10,273 nucleotides of DNA from Proteobacteria bacterium UBA2133 (GTDB taxonomy: Bacteria > Pseudomonadota > Gammaproteobacteria > Arenicellales > UBA868): NCBI GenBank assembly GCA_002327725.1, contig DCXP01000015.1, positions 1-10,273 on the forward strand. Reading direction: 5' to 3'. Each line of letters begins with the position of its first letter. Positions within the stretch are counted from its first letter, which is position 1. Below the pieces are notes generated by a model. That model saw only the letters and a list, made by a program, of their open reading frames with translations, made no database searches and was not told the origin of the DNA. Positions 1 to 6,573 of this stretch are shown here, piece by piece. Position numbers and translations under genes: made by a program.

Positions 1-408
1 AACCCAACCTCTGTGGTGATCACGCTGGCACACGCCTGGGCTGCGTTTGCCATCCTGCCGATCTACGTGTCACTCGAGAAGATCGACCGATCTTTGCTCG
101 AGGCCGCTCGCGATCTCGGTGAAAACGCCTTTATGACTTTTGTGCGGGTCACGCTACCGCTCTCCATGCCGGGCGTCATTGCCGCGAGCCTGCTGGTCTT
201 TATCCCAACCGTGGGCGACTACGTCACCCCGTCGCTGGTAGGCGGGCCCAGCGGCATCATGGTCGGAAATATTATCCAGTCCATGTTCGGACAATCACAG
301 AACTGGCCGATGGGCGCCGCAATTTCCGTCATGTCCATGTTTACAGTCGCAGCAATGATTGGCCTGTTCCTCTGGGGCACCCATCGTTTCCGCAGGAGGA
401 TCGCATGA
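1..408 (+). CDS. ABC transporter permease, PotB/PotH type (5' end missing)
   Basis: This is the C-terminal 135 residues of an inner-membrane permease; the reading frame is open from base 1, so the start lies outside the window. The EAA loop that docks on the ATPase is visible from residue 34 of the visible part (EAARDLGENAFMTFVRVTLP), followed by a Pro-Gly turn and two hydrophobic spans. The segment PTVGDYVTPSLVGGP after the loop is typical of PotB/PotH permeases for spermidine or putrescine. It ends in a 4-base ATGA overlap with the second permease, so the two are translationally coupled, as expected for a heterodimeric channel. The substrate is inferred from family resemblance; related importers can carry other small cations or amino acid derivatives. 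Confidence 0.9.
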   Translation, partial: NPTSVVITLAHAWAAFAILPIYVSLEKIDRSLLEAARDLGENAFMTFVRVTLPLSMPGVIAASLLVFIPTVGDYVTPSLVGGPSGIMVGNIIQSMFGQSQNWPMGAAISVMSMFTVAAMIGLFLWGTHRFRRRIA

Positions 409-1220
409 ACACCGATCGGCCCTGGTGGCGTCTCGACGGATTCTATATCTATGCGGTTCTGTACTTGACCTTCATCTACCTGCCGGTGCTGTTTCTGCCG
501 CTGTTCTCCTTCAACGACTCGAAGTACATCGCATTCCCGTTGAAAGGATTTACGTTGAAGTGGTATGAGGCGATGATCAATAACCCACCCATGCTGAGCG
601 CGTTGATGAACAGTCTCAAGATCGGGTTGGCCGTTGCAATACTGAGCACCATCTTTGGGCTGTTGGCTGCCAAAGCAGTCACGCGCTACCGTATGCCGGG
701 AAGAGGACCCGTTGTTGGATTTATCATGATTCCCTTAGTAATCCCGGAGATTATCCTTGGAATTTCTCTTTTGATCCTGTTGAACCTTGCAGACATTCCT
801 TTGTCCCTATGGACCGTTGGTTTCGCCCACCTGCTGCTCTGTGTGCCGTTTTCAATGCTGGTCCTGGTTTCACGCATGGAAGGCTTTGACAAGAGCATGG
901 AGGAAGCAGGCCTCGATCTTGGCGAAACCGCATGGATGACGTTCTGGCGGGTGACATTCCCGATCGTGCTGCCAGGCATTATCGCGAGCCTTCTGCTCAC
1001 ATTTACGATTTCTTTTGACGAGTTCGTATTGGCCTTTTTTCTCTCAAGCATTGATCAGACATTACCGGTGTATATCTGGAGTTCCTTGAGATTTCCTTCC
1101 AAACTTCCCTCAACATTGGCCCTGGGAGCTGCGATCTTCATGGTTTCATTTATTGTCGTCACGTTTGCGGAATGGATTCGCCGTCGGGGCGTACGACTCG
1201 ATTCCACTTCAGGCATTTAA
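405..1220 (+). CDS. ABC transporter permease, PotC/PotI type
   Basis: This 271-residue protein is the second membrane subunit of the importer. The start ATG overlaps the stop of the previous gene and is preceded by AGGAGG at 394-399, five bases upstream, which fixes the start. Hydrophobic spans lie at about residues 15-37, 68-92, 103-127, 137-156, 188-208 and 235-259, giving the six-helix plan of this family. The EAA loop is at about 166-190 (EEAGLDLGETAWMTFWRVTF), and TISFDEFVLAFF after it is characteristic of PotC/PotI proteins. It should pair with the upstream permease and bind the ATPase encoded next. The polyamine substrate is an inference from sequence resemblance and the permease-permease-ATPase order; the binding protein gene is not in the window. 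Confidence 0.93.
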   Translation: MNTDRPWWRLDGFYIYAVLYLTFIYLPVLFLPLFSFNDSKYIAFPLKGFTLKWYEAMINNPPMLSALMNSLKIGLAVAILSTIFGLLAAKAVTRYRMPGRGPVVGFIMIPLVIPEIILGISLLILLNLADIPLSLWTVGFAHLLLCVPFSMLVLVSRMEGFDKSMEEAGLDLGETAWMTFWRVTFPIVLPGIIASLLLTFTISFDEFVLAFFLSSIDQTLPVYIWSSLRFPSKLPSTLALGAAIFMVSFIVVTFAEWIRRRGVRLDSTSGI

Positions 1221-1221
1221 G

Positions 1222-2322
1222 ATGAATCACGACGCAATTATTTCATTCCAGGGCGTCAGTAAACACTTCGGGTCTGTAAAGGCCATCGAGAACGCCAGTT
1301 TTGATATCCAACGCGGTGAGTTCTTCTCGCTGCTGGGACCCTCGGGCTGCGGCAAGACCACCTTGCTGCGGATGGTGGCAGGCTTTGAAATCCCAAACGC
1401 CGGCGAAATCGTGATCGACGGCCAGCCGATGTCGGCAATACCGCCCAATCACCGTCCAGTGAACATGGTCTTCCAGAATTACGCAATCTTTCCGCACCTG
1501 GATGTTCGCAACAACATTGCCTTCGGCATGCGAAAAGCCGGGTTAACCCGGGCCGAACTCGACAAACGCATCGACGAAGCGCTGGAGCTCATCAAACTGC
1601 CGGGCTACGGTAAGCGGGGAGCCGATGAACTCTCAGGCGGACAACGCCAGCGTGTGGCCCTCGCCCGGGCACTGATCAAGCAGCCCAAGGTGCTGCTGCT
1701 GGATGAACCGCTGGGTGCACTCGACAAAAAACTGCGCGAGCAGATGCAGATCGAACTGCGGCAACTGCAGCAGCAGATCGGTATCACGTTCCTCTTCGTT
1801 ACTCACGATCAGGAAGAGGCCCTGACCCTGTCCGACCGGATCGCAGTGATGTCAGAAGGTGAGGTGATGGAAATTGCATCACCGGGGCAGCTCTATGAAT
1901 CGCCGGGCTCACGATTCGTTGCAGATTTCATCGGCAGCATGAATTTCTTCGAGGGGGAAATAACGTCCTTGGCCGACAGCGCCGTAATCGTCCAGACTCC
2001 CGTTCTGGGGGATGTCGAGGTCACCGGATCTGATACCGCTATGGCACCAGGACAGAAGGTATGGGTCGCCATACGACCCGAAAAGATGCAGCCGGTGTTC
2101 TCGGATCCGGGTGCCGGAAACAATAGCGTGGCCGGCACCATGGGGCCATCGGCCTATCTTGGTGACCGGAGTCATTTCTACGTGCATCTGCCGCAGCGCG
2201 AGGAACCGGTGCTGGTTGCGCTGCAGAATCTGGAACGCTCGATGAGCCATCTCCATAAGCCCAATCAGCCCGTGTGGCTGCAGTGGACGGACGATGCCGT
2301 GGTGGCGCTGCCGCGGGATTGA
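1222..2322 (+). CDS. potA: ABC transporter ATP-binding protein, PotA/PotG type
   Basis: This cytoplasmic ATPase powers the importer. With the ATG at 1222, one base after the permease stop codon, it has 366 residues, normal for PotA/PotG (about 375); an in-frame start at 1153 would lie deep inside the permease gene and was not used. All nucleotide-binding motifs are intact: Walker A GPSGCGKT (39-46), Q-loop Q85, signature LSGGQ (137-141), Walker B VLLLDE (157-162) and switch H195 in VTHD. The C-terminal part from about residue 240 fits the TOBE-type regulatory domain of the CUT1/polyamine ATPases. The Shine-Dalgarno is weak (AGG at 1211-1213), suggesting coupled translation. The symbol is by family; potG is an equally good name, and substrate specificity cannot be read from the ATPase. 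Confidence 0.93.
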   Translation: MNHDAIISFQGVSKHFGSVKAIENASFDIQRGEFFSLLGPSGCGKTTLLRMVAGFEIPNAGEIVIDGQPMSAIPPNHRPVNMVFQNYAIFPHLDVRNNIAFGMRKAGLTRAELDKRIDEALELIKLPGYGKRGADELSGGQRQRVALARALIKQPKVLLLDEPLGALDKKLREQMQIELRQLQQQIGITFLFVTHDQEEALTLSDRIAVMSEGEVMEIASPGQLYESPGSRFVADFIGSMNFFEGEITSLADSAVIVQTPVLGDVEVTGSDTAMAPGQKVWVAIRPEKMQPVFSDPGAGNNSVAGTMGPSAYLGDRSHFYVHLPQREEPVLVALQNLERSMSHLHKPNQPVWLQWTDDAVVALPRD

Positions 2323-2342
2323 GCAGCCGGCCTGAAGCCTTC

Positions 2343-2918
2343 ATGGGCTTTCGTTTATTCATCGGTTCGGTCAGCCTGTGTGTTGCATTCTGGGCGACCG
2401 CGCTCTCTCATGCACAACCTCTCGTCACGGTTTACCCCGAGGGAGGTCTTATTGCTTTGGGCGAAGATGTCTACCGGCTTGACGGCAGTACCCTGCCCCA
2501 CCCCGACGCGCTCTGCCGGAGCCATAACGGTGACTGGCAATGCGGAGAAGCCGCATGGCAAGCGCTTGCAGTCCGCGTCCGGAACGGTACGCTGGAGTGC
2601 GCCCCGTTGATCCCGTTCTCGGCCTCGGCAACTGAGGGCCTGCCTGCAAAATGCACGCTGGACGGCGAAAGTCTCAACGCCTGGCTGGTCCGCCAAGGCT
2701 GGGCGCTGACGGATGACACTCCGGCAGCTCCTTTCCAGGCCGAAGAAGCGCTGGCGCAACAGGAAGCACTCGGGATCTGGCGCGGCGGCTTCAGGCCACC
2801 CCAGAATTGGCGGGCGGCGGGCTCTGGTGACTGCAGCGTCTGCAGCGCCCGGCATGAAAGTATCGTCCGCTCCCGGGAGCAGCGCCAGCAGAGCGCTGGC
2901 GAGCAAAATACGGACTAA
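2343..2918 (+). CDS. Secreted SNase-like (thermonuclease-fold) protein, probably not catalytic
   Basis: This is a 191-residue protein if the ATG at 2343 is the start. That start gives a clean signal peptide (MGFR, hydrophobic core at 5-20, LSHA before QP at 24/25); an in-frame ATG at 2274 would overlap the ATPase gene and spoil it. The body resembles the staphylococcal-nuclease-like family: WQCGEAAWQAL (65-74), LNAWLVRQGWAL (111-122), an acidic helix AEEALAQQEALGIWRGGF (133-150) and PPQNWR (152-157). The parts that carry catalysis look altered: there is no DGDT, no GIDAPE-like Arg/Glu segment, and no YGR arginine, where the protein reads EGLPAKC (98-104). Cysteines 58, 67, 86 and 104 could form disulfides, and a CxxC (164-167) lies near the polar tail. 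No good ribosome-binding site is visible. It lies 20 bases after the ATPase gene. Confidence 0.78.
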   Translation: MGFRLFIGSVSLCVAFWATALSHAQPLVTVYPEGGLIALGEDVYRLDGSTLPHPDALCRSHNGDWQCGEAAWQALAVRVRNGTLECAPLIPFSASATEGLPAKCTLDGESLNAWLVRQGWALTDDTPAAPFQAEEALAQQEALGIWRGGFRPPQNWRAAGSGDCSVCSARHESIVRSREQRQQSAGEQNTD

Positions 2919-2951
2919 AGATCCGCTCGACACCCTTCGGTCAACATCAAG

Positions 2952-3464
2952 ATGCAGTACCAACGCCTGAATGCCGGAAACTGGGAAAACTGGCGCTCAC
3001 AGATTCTTCGTCTTGAAGCGCAGGTTTATGAGCCATCCCGGCAGGATACGCCTGAGACCCTTGAGAGGATCATCTGTGACGAAAAAGGTGTCAGCCTCGC
3101 AGCGATAGATGGCGAGCAACTGGCCGGCTTTTGCCTGGGGGCGCCGCTCGAGGCCTTCGCCCATGTTCGCGGCCCGGCCGAAGATCCGTTGTGCGGCAGT
3201 GGCACGGTACTCTACGCGGCAGATACCCTGGTTGATACTGCGTTTCGTGGCCAGGGCATTGGCCGGGAACTCAAAGCACGTCAGATTGACACGGCGCGTT
3301 CGGCGGGTTTCAAACAGATTTGCGGGCGTAACCGGGCGGGCCTCGCCGATGCCATGTGGCAACTCAATGTTTCGCTTGGCGCCCGGGCAGTTCATATAAT
3401 TGAGAAAGACTATAAAGACGGGATCGAGCCTGACCTGTGCATTTACTACCGGATTCCGCTGTAA
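2952..3464 (+). CDS. GNAT family N-acetyltransferase
   Basis: This 170-residue protein has the acetyl-CoA binding motif A of GNAT enzymes: DTLVDTAFRGQGIGRELKAR (91-110), with the RGQGIG pyrophosphate loop at 99-104. A following stretch GFKQICGRNRAG (119-130) and the late LGA (142-144) fit the motif B region. It should transfer an acetyl group from acetyl-CoA to an amine; the acceptor cannot be told from sequence. It lies 33 bases after the SNase-like gene and 19 bases before mvaB on the same strand. Because the cluster begins with a polyamine-type importer, a polyamine or related amine acceptor is possible, but that is only a guess by context. The ATG at 2952 has no clear Shine-Dalgarno; no better start is present. 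Confidence 0.85.
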   Translation: MQYQRLNAGNWENWRSQILRLEAQVYEPSRQDTPETLERIICDEKGVSLAAIDGEQLAGFCLGAPLEAFAHVRGPAEDPLCGSGTVLYAADTLVDTAFRGQGIGRELKARQIDTARSAGFKQICGRNRAGLADAMWQLNVSLGARAVHIIEKDYKDGIEPDLCIYYRIPL

Positions 3465-3483
3465 GCGCTTTTAAGAGAAACAG

Positions 3484-4392
3484 ATGCCCATGAGACCTGA
3501 GCATATCCGCATCGTTGAAGTGGGGCCTCGCGATGGACTGCAAAACGAAGCTGAACCGCTGTCGCCGAAAGAACGCGTCCAACTGATTGAGCAACTGGCC
3601 AACGCCGGGCTCAAAGATATTGAAGCCGGCGCCTTTGTATCGCCACGCTGGGTGCCGCAGATGGCCGGCAGCGATGAGGTGCTGGCGTCACTTTCCGGTC
3701 GGGAGGATCTGCGTCTTCCGGTACTCGTTCCCAACAGTAAGGGTTACCAAGATGCACGAGCCGCCGGCGCCCGCGAGATCGCGGTATTTGGCTCCGCGTC
3801 GGAGACCTTTTCGCAGCGCAATATCAACTGCAGCATTGATGAAAGCCTTGCACGCTTTGCTGAGGTCTGCCGACTTGCAAAAGACGATGGCGTCCTGATC
3901 CGTGGCTACATCTCCTGCGTGCTCGGTTGCCCCTATGAGGGCGAGGTGGATATCGCACGGGTAGCGGCTCTTGCTGCGGCACTGACCGAAATGGGCTGTT
4001 CCGAGATCTCTCTCGGCGACACCATCGGCGTCGGAACCCCGGATAAAGCCCGCGCCCTGGTGAAAGCCTGCGCCAGCGAAAGCGGCATCGACAATCTGTC
4101 GGTCCACTTTCATGATACCTACGGTCAGGCACTCGCCAACATTCTTGCCTGTATCGAGATCGGGGTCACTTCGGTGGACGCTGCTGTCGGCGGCCTTGGC
4201 GGATGCCCTTATGCGTCGGGGTCTGCCGGCAATGTCGCAACCGAAGATGTGGTGTACCTTCTGCAGGGCCTCGGCATTGGCTGCGCGGCGAGCCTCGATA
4301 AACTCGTCACGATCACCGATTCACTGAGTCACCGGCTGGGACACCCTCCGGCCTCGCGGGTCGCACGGGCCCAACTCGCCAAACGTCACTGA
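3484..4392 (+). CDS. mvaB: Hydroxymethylglutaryl-CoA lyase
   Basis: This enzyme cleaves (S)-3-hydroxy-3-methylglutaryl-CoA to acetyl-CoA and acetoacetate, the last step of leucine degradation. The 302-residue protein carries VEVGPRDGLQNE at 11-22, HFHDTYG at 208-214 and GGLGGCPYA at 236-244. The residues expected for the TIM-barrel lyase are all present: R16, D17, E47, metal ligands H208 and H210, active-site loop C241, and N250. Each lies 25 residues before its counterpart in the human enzyme as I recall that numbering, so the fold has no insertions. A second in-frame ATG at 3490 is an alternative start. No other leucine-degradation gene (isovaleryl-CoA dehydrogenase, methylcrotonyl-CoA carboxylase) is in view. 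It ends six bases from the convergent metZ. Confidence 0.96.
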   Translation: MPMRPEHIRIVEVGPRDGLQNEAEPLSPKERVQLIEQLANAGLKDIEAGAFVSPRWVPQMAGSDEVLASLSGREDLRLPVLVPNSKGYQDARAAGAREIAVFGSASETFSQRNINCSIDESLARFAEVCRLAKDDGVLIRGYISCVLGCPYEGEVDIARVAALAAALTEMGCSEISLGDTIGVGTPDKARALVKACASESGIDNLSVHFHDTYGQALANILACIEIGVTSVDAAVGGLGGCPYASGSAGNVATEDVVYLLQGLGIGCAASLDKLVTITDSLSHRLGHPPASRVARAQLAKRH

Positions 4393-4398
4393 AAAAGG

Positions 4399-5613
4399 CT
4401 ATGCCACACAGGCCCGTGATTCCGTCGCGATCGGGTCAAGTCCACGGGCAAGATCGGCAATAATGTCCGAGGGATTCTCGAGCCCGACGCTGACGCGAAT
4501 CAAACTCTCGTTTATCCCCATCGCGGCGCGTTCCTCGGCGCTGATGCGCGAATGCGTGGTCGACGCAGGATGAGTAATCGTTGTTTTGCTGTCACCGAGA
4601 TTGGCGGTGATGGATACCATCCGGGTGGCGTCGATCACCTGCCAGGCATTCTCCCGCCCACCCCGCACCTCAAAGGCCAGTATCCCGCCGAAACCGGTCT
4701 GCTGCTGTGCAGCCCGTTCATGACCCGGATGGGTGGCCAGGCCCGGGTAATAAAGGCGCTCGACCGCCGGGTGTGCGGCCAGCCACTGCGCTACCGCCGC
4801 TGCATGATCGCAATGCGCCCGCATACGCAGCGGCAGGGTTTCCAGTCCTTTGAGAAATACCCAGGCGTTAAATGGACTCATCGCAGGACCTGCTGTACGC
4901 AAGGCATTAAACAGATTGTCAAACAGTTCTTTGTCGTTGACGACCAGGGCACCGCCCATACACCTGCCCTGGCCATCCAGATACTTGGTCGCAGAATGCA
5001 CGACAACATCTGCACCCAGTGACAACGGTTTCTGCAGCACCGGCGTACAGTACACGTTGTCCACTGCGAGCAAAGCCTGCGTCCTGCGCGCGAGGACGGA
5101 CAGCGCCTCTATATCGACGACATCGCAGGTGGGATTGGATGGTGTCTCGACAAAGATCAGGCGGGTCCTGGGCGTCATTGCGCGTTGCCATGCATCAGGA
5201 TCGGCCAGGGGTACAAAATCAGGCGTGACCCCAAAGCGGGCCAGAATCTTGGAGAAAAACGAAACCGTAGACCCAAACACACTCGCCGATACGGCAACCC
5301 GGTCACCGGCTTTGAGCGTTGCCAGGGCGAGACAGAGAATCGCCGACATCCCTGATGCCGTCGCCACGCAGTACTGGCCCCCTTCCAGGACTGCCAGACG
5401 CTGCTCGAATGCGCGGACGGTCGGATTGGTGAATCGGGAGTAAACGTTTCCCGGCTGGTTTCCCGAGAATTTCGCGGCAGCATCGGCCGCGCTTTCAAAC
5501 ACGAAACTCGAGGTGGCGAAGATCGGATCGCTATGTTCGCACTCGTCTGTACGAAACTGTCCCGCACGAACCGCCTGGGTCTCAATCTCCCAACAAGGGG
5601 TTGCTCTGGTCAT
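4399..5613 (-). CDS. metZ: O-succinylhomoserine sulfhydrylase
   Basis: This PLP enzyme of the Cys/Met metabolism family makes homocysteine directly from O-succinylhomoserine and sulfide in methionine synthesis. It has 404 residues, usual for MetZ. PLP contacts are visible: YSRFTNPT (58-65) with the Tyr and Arg that bind phosphate across the dimer, ASGMSAI (86-92), D185 in AVDNVYCTP, and the Schiff-base lysine K210 in SATKYLDGQGR. The C-terminal SLGD-like segment (ANLGDSKTTITHPASTTH) and RVSVGLEN match the family. MetZ is favoured over cystathionine gamma-synthase by the VVHSATKYLDGQGRCMGGAL context and the length, though this is a family-level call. The start has a strong Shine-Dalgarno AAGGAGG (complement of 5621-5627). 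The leader carries its own promoter, a SAM-II-like aptamer and a terminator. Confidence 0.94.
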   Translation of the reverse strand: MTRATPCWEIETQAVRAGQFRTDECEHSDPIFATSSFVFESAADAAAKFSGNQPGNVYSRFTNPTVRAFEQRLAVLEGGQYCVATASGMSAILCLALATLKAGDRVAVSASVFGSTVSFFSKILARFGVTPDFVPLADPDAWQRAMTPRTRLIFVETPSNPTCDVVDIEALSVLARRTQALLAVDNVYCTPVLQKPLSLGADVVVHSATKYLDGQGRCMGGALVVNDKELFDNLFNALRTAGPAMSPFNAWVFLKGLETLPLRMRAHCDHAAAVAQWLAAHPAVERLYYPGLATHPGHERAAQQQTGFGGILAFEVRGGRENAWQVIDATRMVSITANLGDSKTTITHPASTTHSRISAEERAAMGINESLIRVSVGLENPSDIIADLARGLDPIATESRACVA

Positions 5614-5650
5614 CTTTGTGCCTCCTTCGCCCGGCAGGCACAGCAGATAT

Positions 5651-5687
5651 AAAAAAACCCGCTGCAGCCTGGGCCTGAGCGGGGTTT
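5651..5687 (-). terminator. Intrinsic terminator (attenuator) in the metZ leader
   Basis: On the minus strand, AAACCCCGCT (5687-5678) pairs with AGCGGGTTT (5663-5655) with one bulged C. The stem can be extended by CAG/CTG inside, and the right arm runs into a tract of seven T (5657-5651). This is a textbook Rho-independent terminator. It stands 37 bases upstream of the metZ ATG, after the aptamer and before the Shine-Dalgarno, so it would stop transcription before the gene rather than end the upstream HAD gene. Its left arm can pair instead with the segment just before it (AGCGAGGTGT, 5701-5692), which makes a competing anti-terminator. Confidence 0.85.
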
Positions 5688-5691
5688 GCTT

Positions 5692-5750
5692 ACACCTCGC
5701 TTTAGCCGTATTTTTAAAGCGCCCGCAAGCTGATGTTCAAATCGGCGCTG
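5692..5750 (-). promoter_or_regulatory. SAM-II-like riboswitch aptamer upstream of metZ
   Basis: The minus-strand RNA has a perfect six-pair P1 stem, AGCGCC (5749-5744) with GGCGCU (5723-5718). The long loop begins GAUUUGAAC and ends CUUGC, and the 3' part is an A-rich joiner followed by GGCUAAAG. GAUUU, UUGC next to the closing strand, the A-rich joiner and GCUAAA are, in this order, the conserved blocks of the SAM-II class as I know it from alphaproteobacterial met genes. A pseudoknot pairing AGCU (5731-5728) with GGCU (5707-5704) is possible. The downstream gene, metZ, is a standard SAM-II target. Expected action: SAM binding fixes the 3' segment, frees the terminator's left arm, and stops transcription. 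The call rests on pattern recall, not a covariance-model search. Confidence 0.8.
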
Positions 5751-5755
5751 ACGTA

Positions 5756-5784
5756 ATAATAGCGGAGTGATGCTAAGGTGTCAA
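5756..5784 (-). promoter_or_regulatory. metZ: Sigma-70 promoter of metZ
   Basis: On the minus strand, TTGACA (5784-5779) matches the -35 consensus fully, and TATTAT (5761-5756) matches the -10 in five of six positions, with the optimal 17-base spacer. The -35 lies next to a T-run (5790-5783). Transcription should start near 5748-5750, which is the first base of the aptamer's P1 stem, giving a leader of about 136 bases. This makes metZ independent of the upstream HAD and thioesterase genes. Confidence 0.85.
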
Positions 5785-5864
5785 AAAAACTACCGGGGAG
5801 CACGGGATACTGAAGGGTCCTGTCGTCTTTCGGGGTCAAGAGGTCGACTGGCTAGACCGATTCC

Positions 5865-6551
5865 TCAGGATGCTGGCAGCAGGTCGGGCAGTCCTTTCAG
5901 GTCCTTGAGTTCTGCATCAGCCACGGTATCGAGACGCTCGGGGCGCTGACCGAAGCGGTTGATCCAGGCAACTTTGAATCCAAAGGCGCCGGCGCCCGCG
6001 GCATCCCAGGCATTTGAGGACTGAAATGCGATCGCGGCCGGATCGAGGCCAAACTGATCGACAGCCATCTGGTAGACCCTCGGGTCCGGCTTGTAGACAC
6101 CGATGGCATTGATCGAGATCACCGCATCAAAGAAATTCTCAAGCTCGCTGTTACGAACCGCCGCACCGAGCATTTCGGGTGAACCGTTAGACAAGATGGC
6201 GCAACGGAAACCCCGGGCCTTGAGATCGCCAAGCACCTTTGGCACCTCGGGATAGCAGGAGAGTTCAAGATACGCCTGTGTCAGATCCTTCCGCAGCAAA
6301 GGATCATCGACAGCCTGCGTATCAAGGGCAAAATCCAGCGCATCTTTGGTGATCTGCCAGAAATCCACGTATCGGCCCATCAGCGTACGCAGCCAGGTGT
6401 ATTCAAGCTGCTTGGTGCGCCAGAGCATGGAAACTGCACCCGCATCGGTCAGCCGTGCCGAATAACGGCCGACAGCAGAATGCACGTCAAACAAAGTTCC
6501 ATAGGCATCAAACACACAGACTCGAACCCCTTCAAACCCGTTATCGTTCAT
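5865..6551 (-). CDS. L-2-haloacid dehalogenase-type HAD hydrolase (haloacid dehalogenase type II)
   Basis: This 228-residue cytoplasmic protein is of the HAD superfamily, class dehalogenase type II, which hydrolyses L-2-haloacids to D-2-hydroxyacids. The full catalytic set is visible: nucleophile D15 in VFDAYGTLFDV with T19; R45 in the WRTKQLEYTWLR segment (44-55); S121-N122 in LSNGSPEM; K154 and Y160 in YKPDPRVYQMA; and S178, N180 and D183 in FQSSNAWDAAGA. These motifs, particularly SSNAWDAAGA and WRTKQLEYTWLR, separate true haloacid dehalogenases from HAD phosphatases. The natural substrate is unknown, and halogenated acids are only the family's known chemistry. It lies 22 bases after the thioesterase gene on the same strand, probably in one operon. 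No convincing terminator follows it before the metZ promoter. Confidence 0.92.
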   Translation of the reverse strand: MNDNGFEGVRVCVFDAYGTLFDVHSAVGRYSARLTDAGAVSMLWRTKQLEYTWLRTLMGRYVDFWQITKDALDFALDTQAVDDPLLRKDLTQAYLELSCYPEVPKVLGDLKARGFRCAILSNGSPEMLGAAVRNSELENFFDAVISINAIGVYKPDPRVYQMAVDQFGLDPAAIAFQSSNAWDAAGAGAFGFKVAWINRFGQRPERLDTVADAELKDLKGLPDLLPAS

Positions 6552-6573
6552 GCCGTCTTTTAACCCAAGAGAT

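Noticed and set aside
2355..2963. A 202-codon open frame on the minus strand opposite the SNase-like gene
   Set aside because: The opposite strand has a signal peptide and clear family motifs, while this frame has no recognisable motif, an Arg-rich composition typical of antisense shadows, and would overlap the real gene fully.
4388..4406. Possible minus-strand terminator GGCATAGCCTTTTT at the end of metZ
   Set aside because: The stem is only three pairs with a three-base loop; too weak to call, although convergent genes here would benefit from one.
4552..5443. Two long plus-strand open frames inside metZ
   Set aside because: metZ on the minus strand is certain; these frames have no family resemblance and arise from the codon pattern of a GC-rich gene.
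5783..5812. Possible terminator for the HAD gene: minus-strand T-run TTTTTTT after CCCGTGCTCCCCGG
   Set aside because: Only a three to four pair stem can be drawn before the T-run, and the T-run is better explained as the upstream edge of the metZ -35 element.
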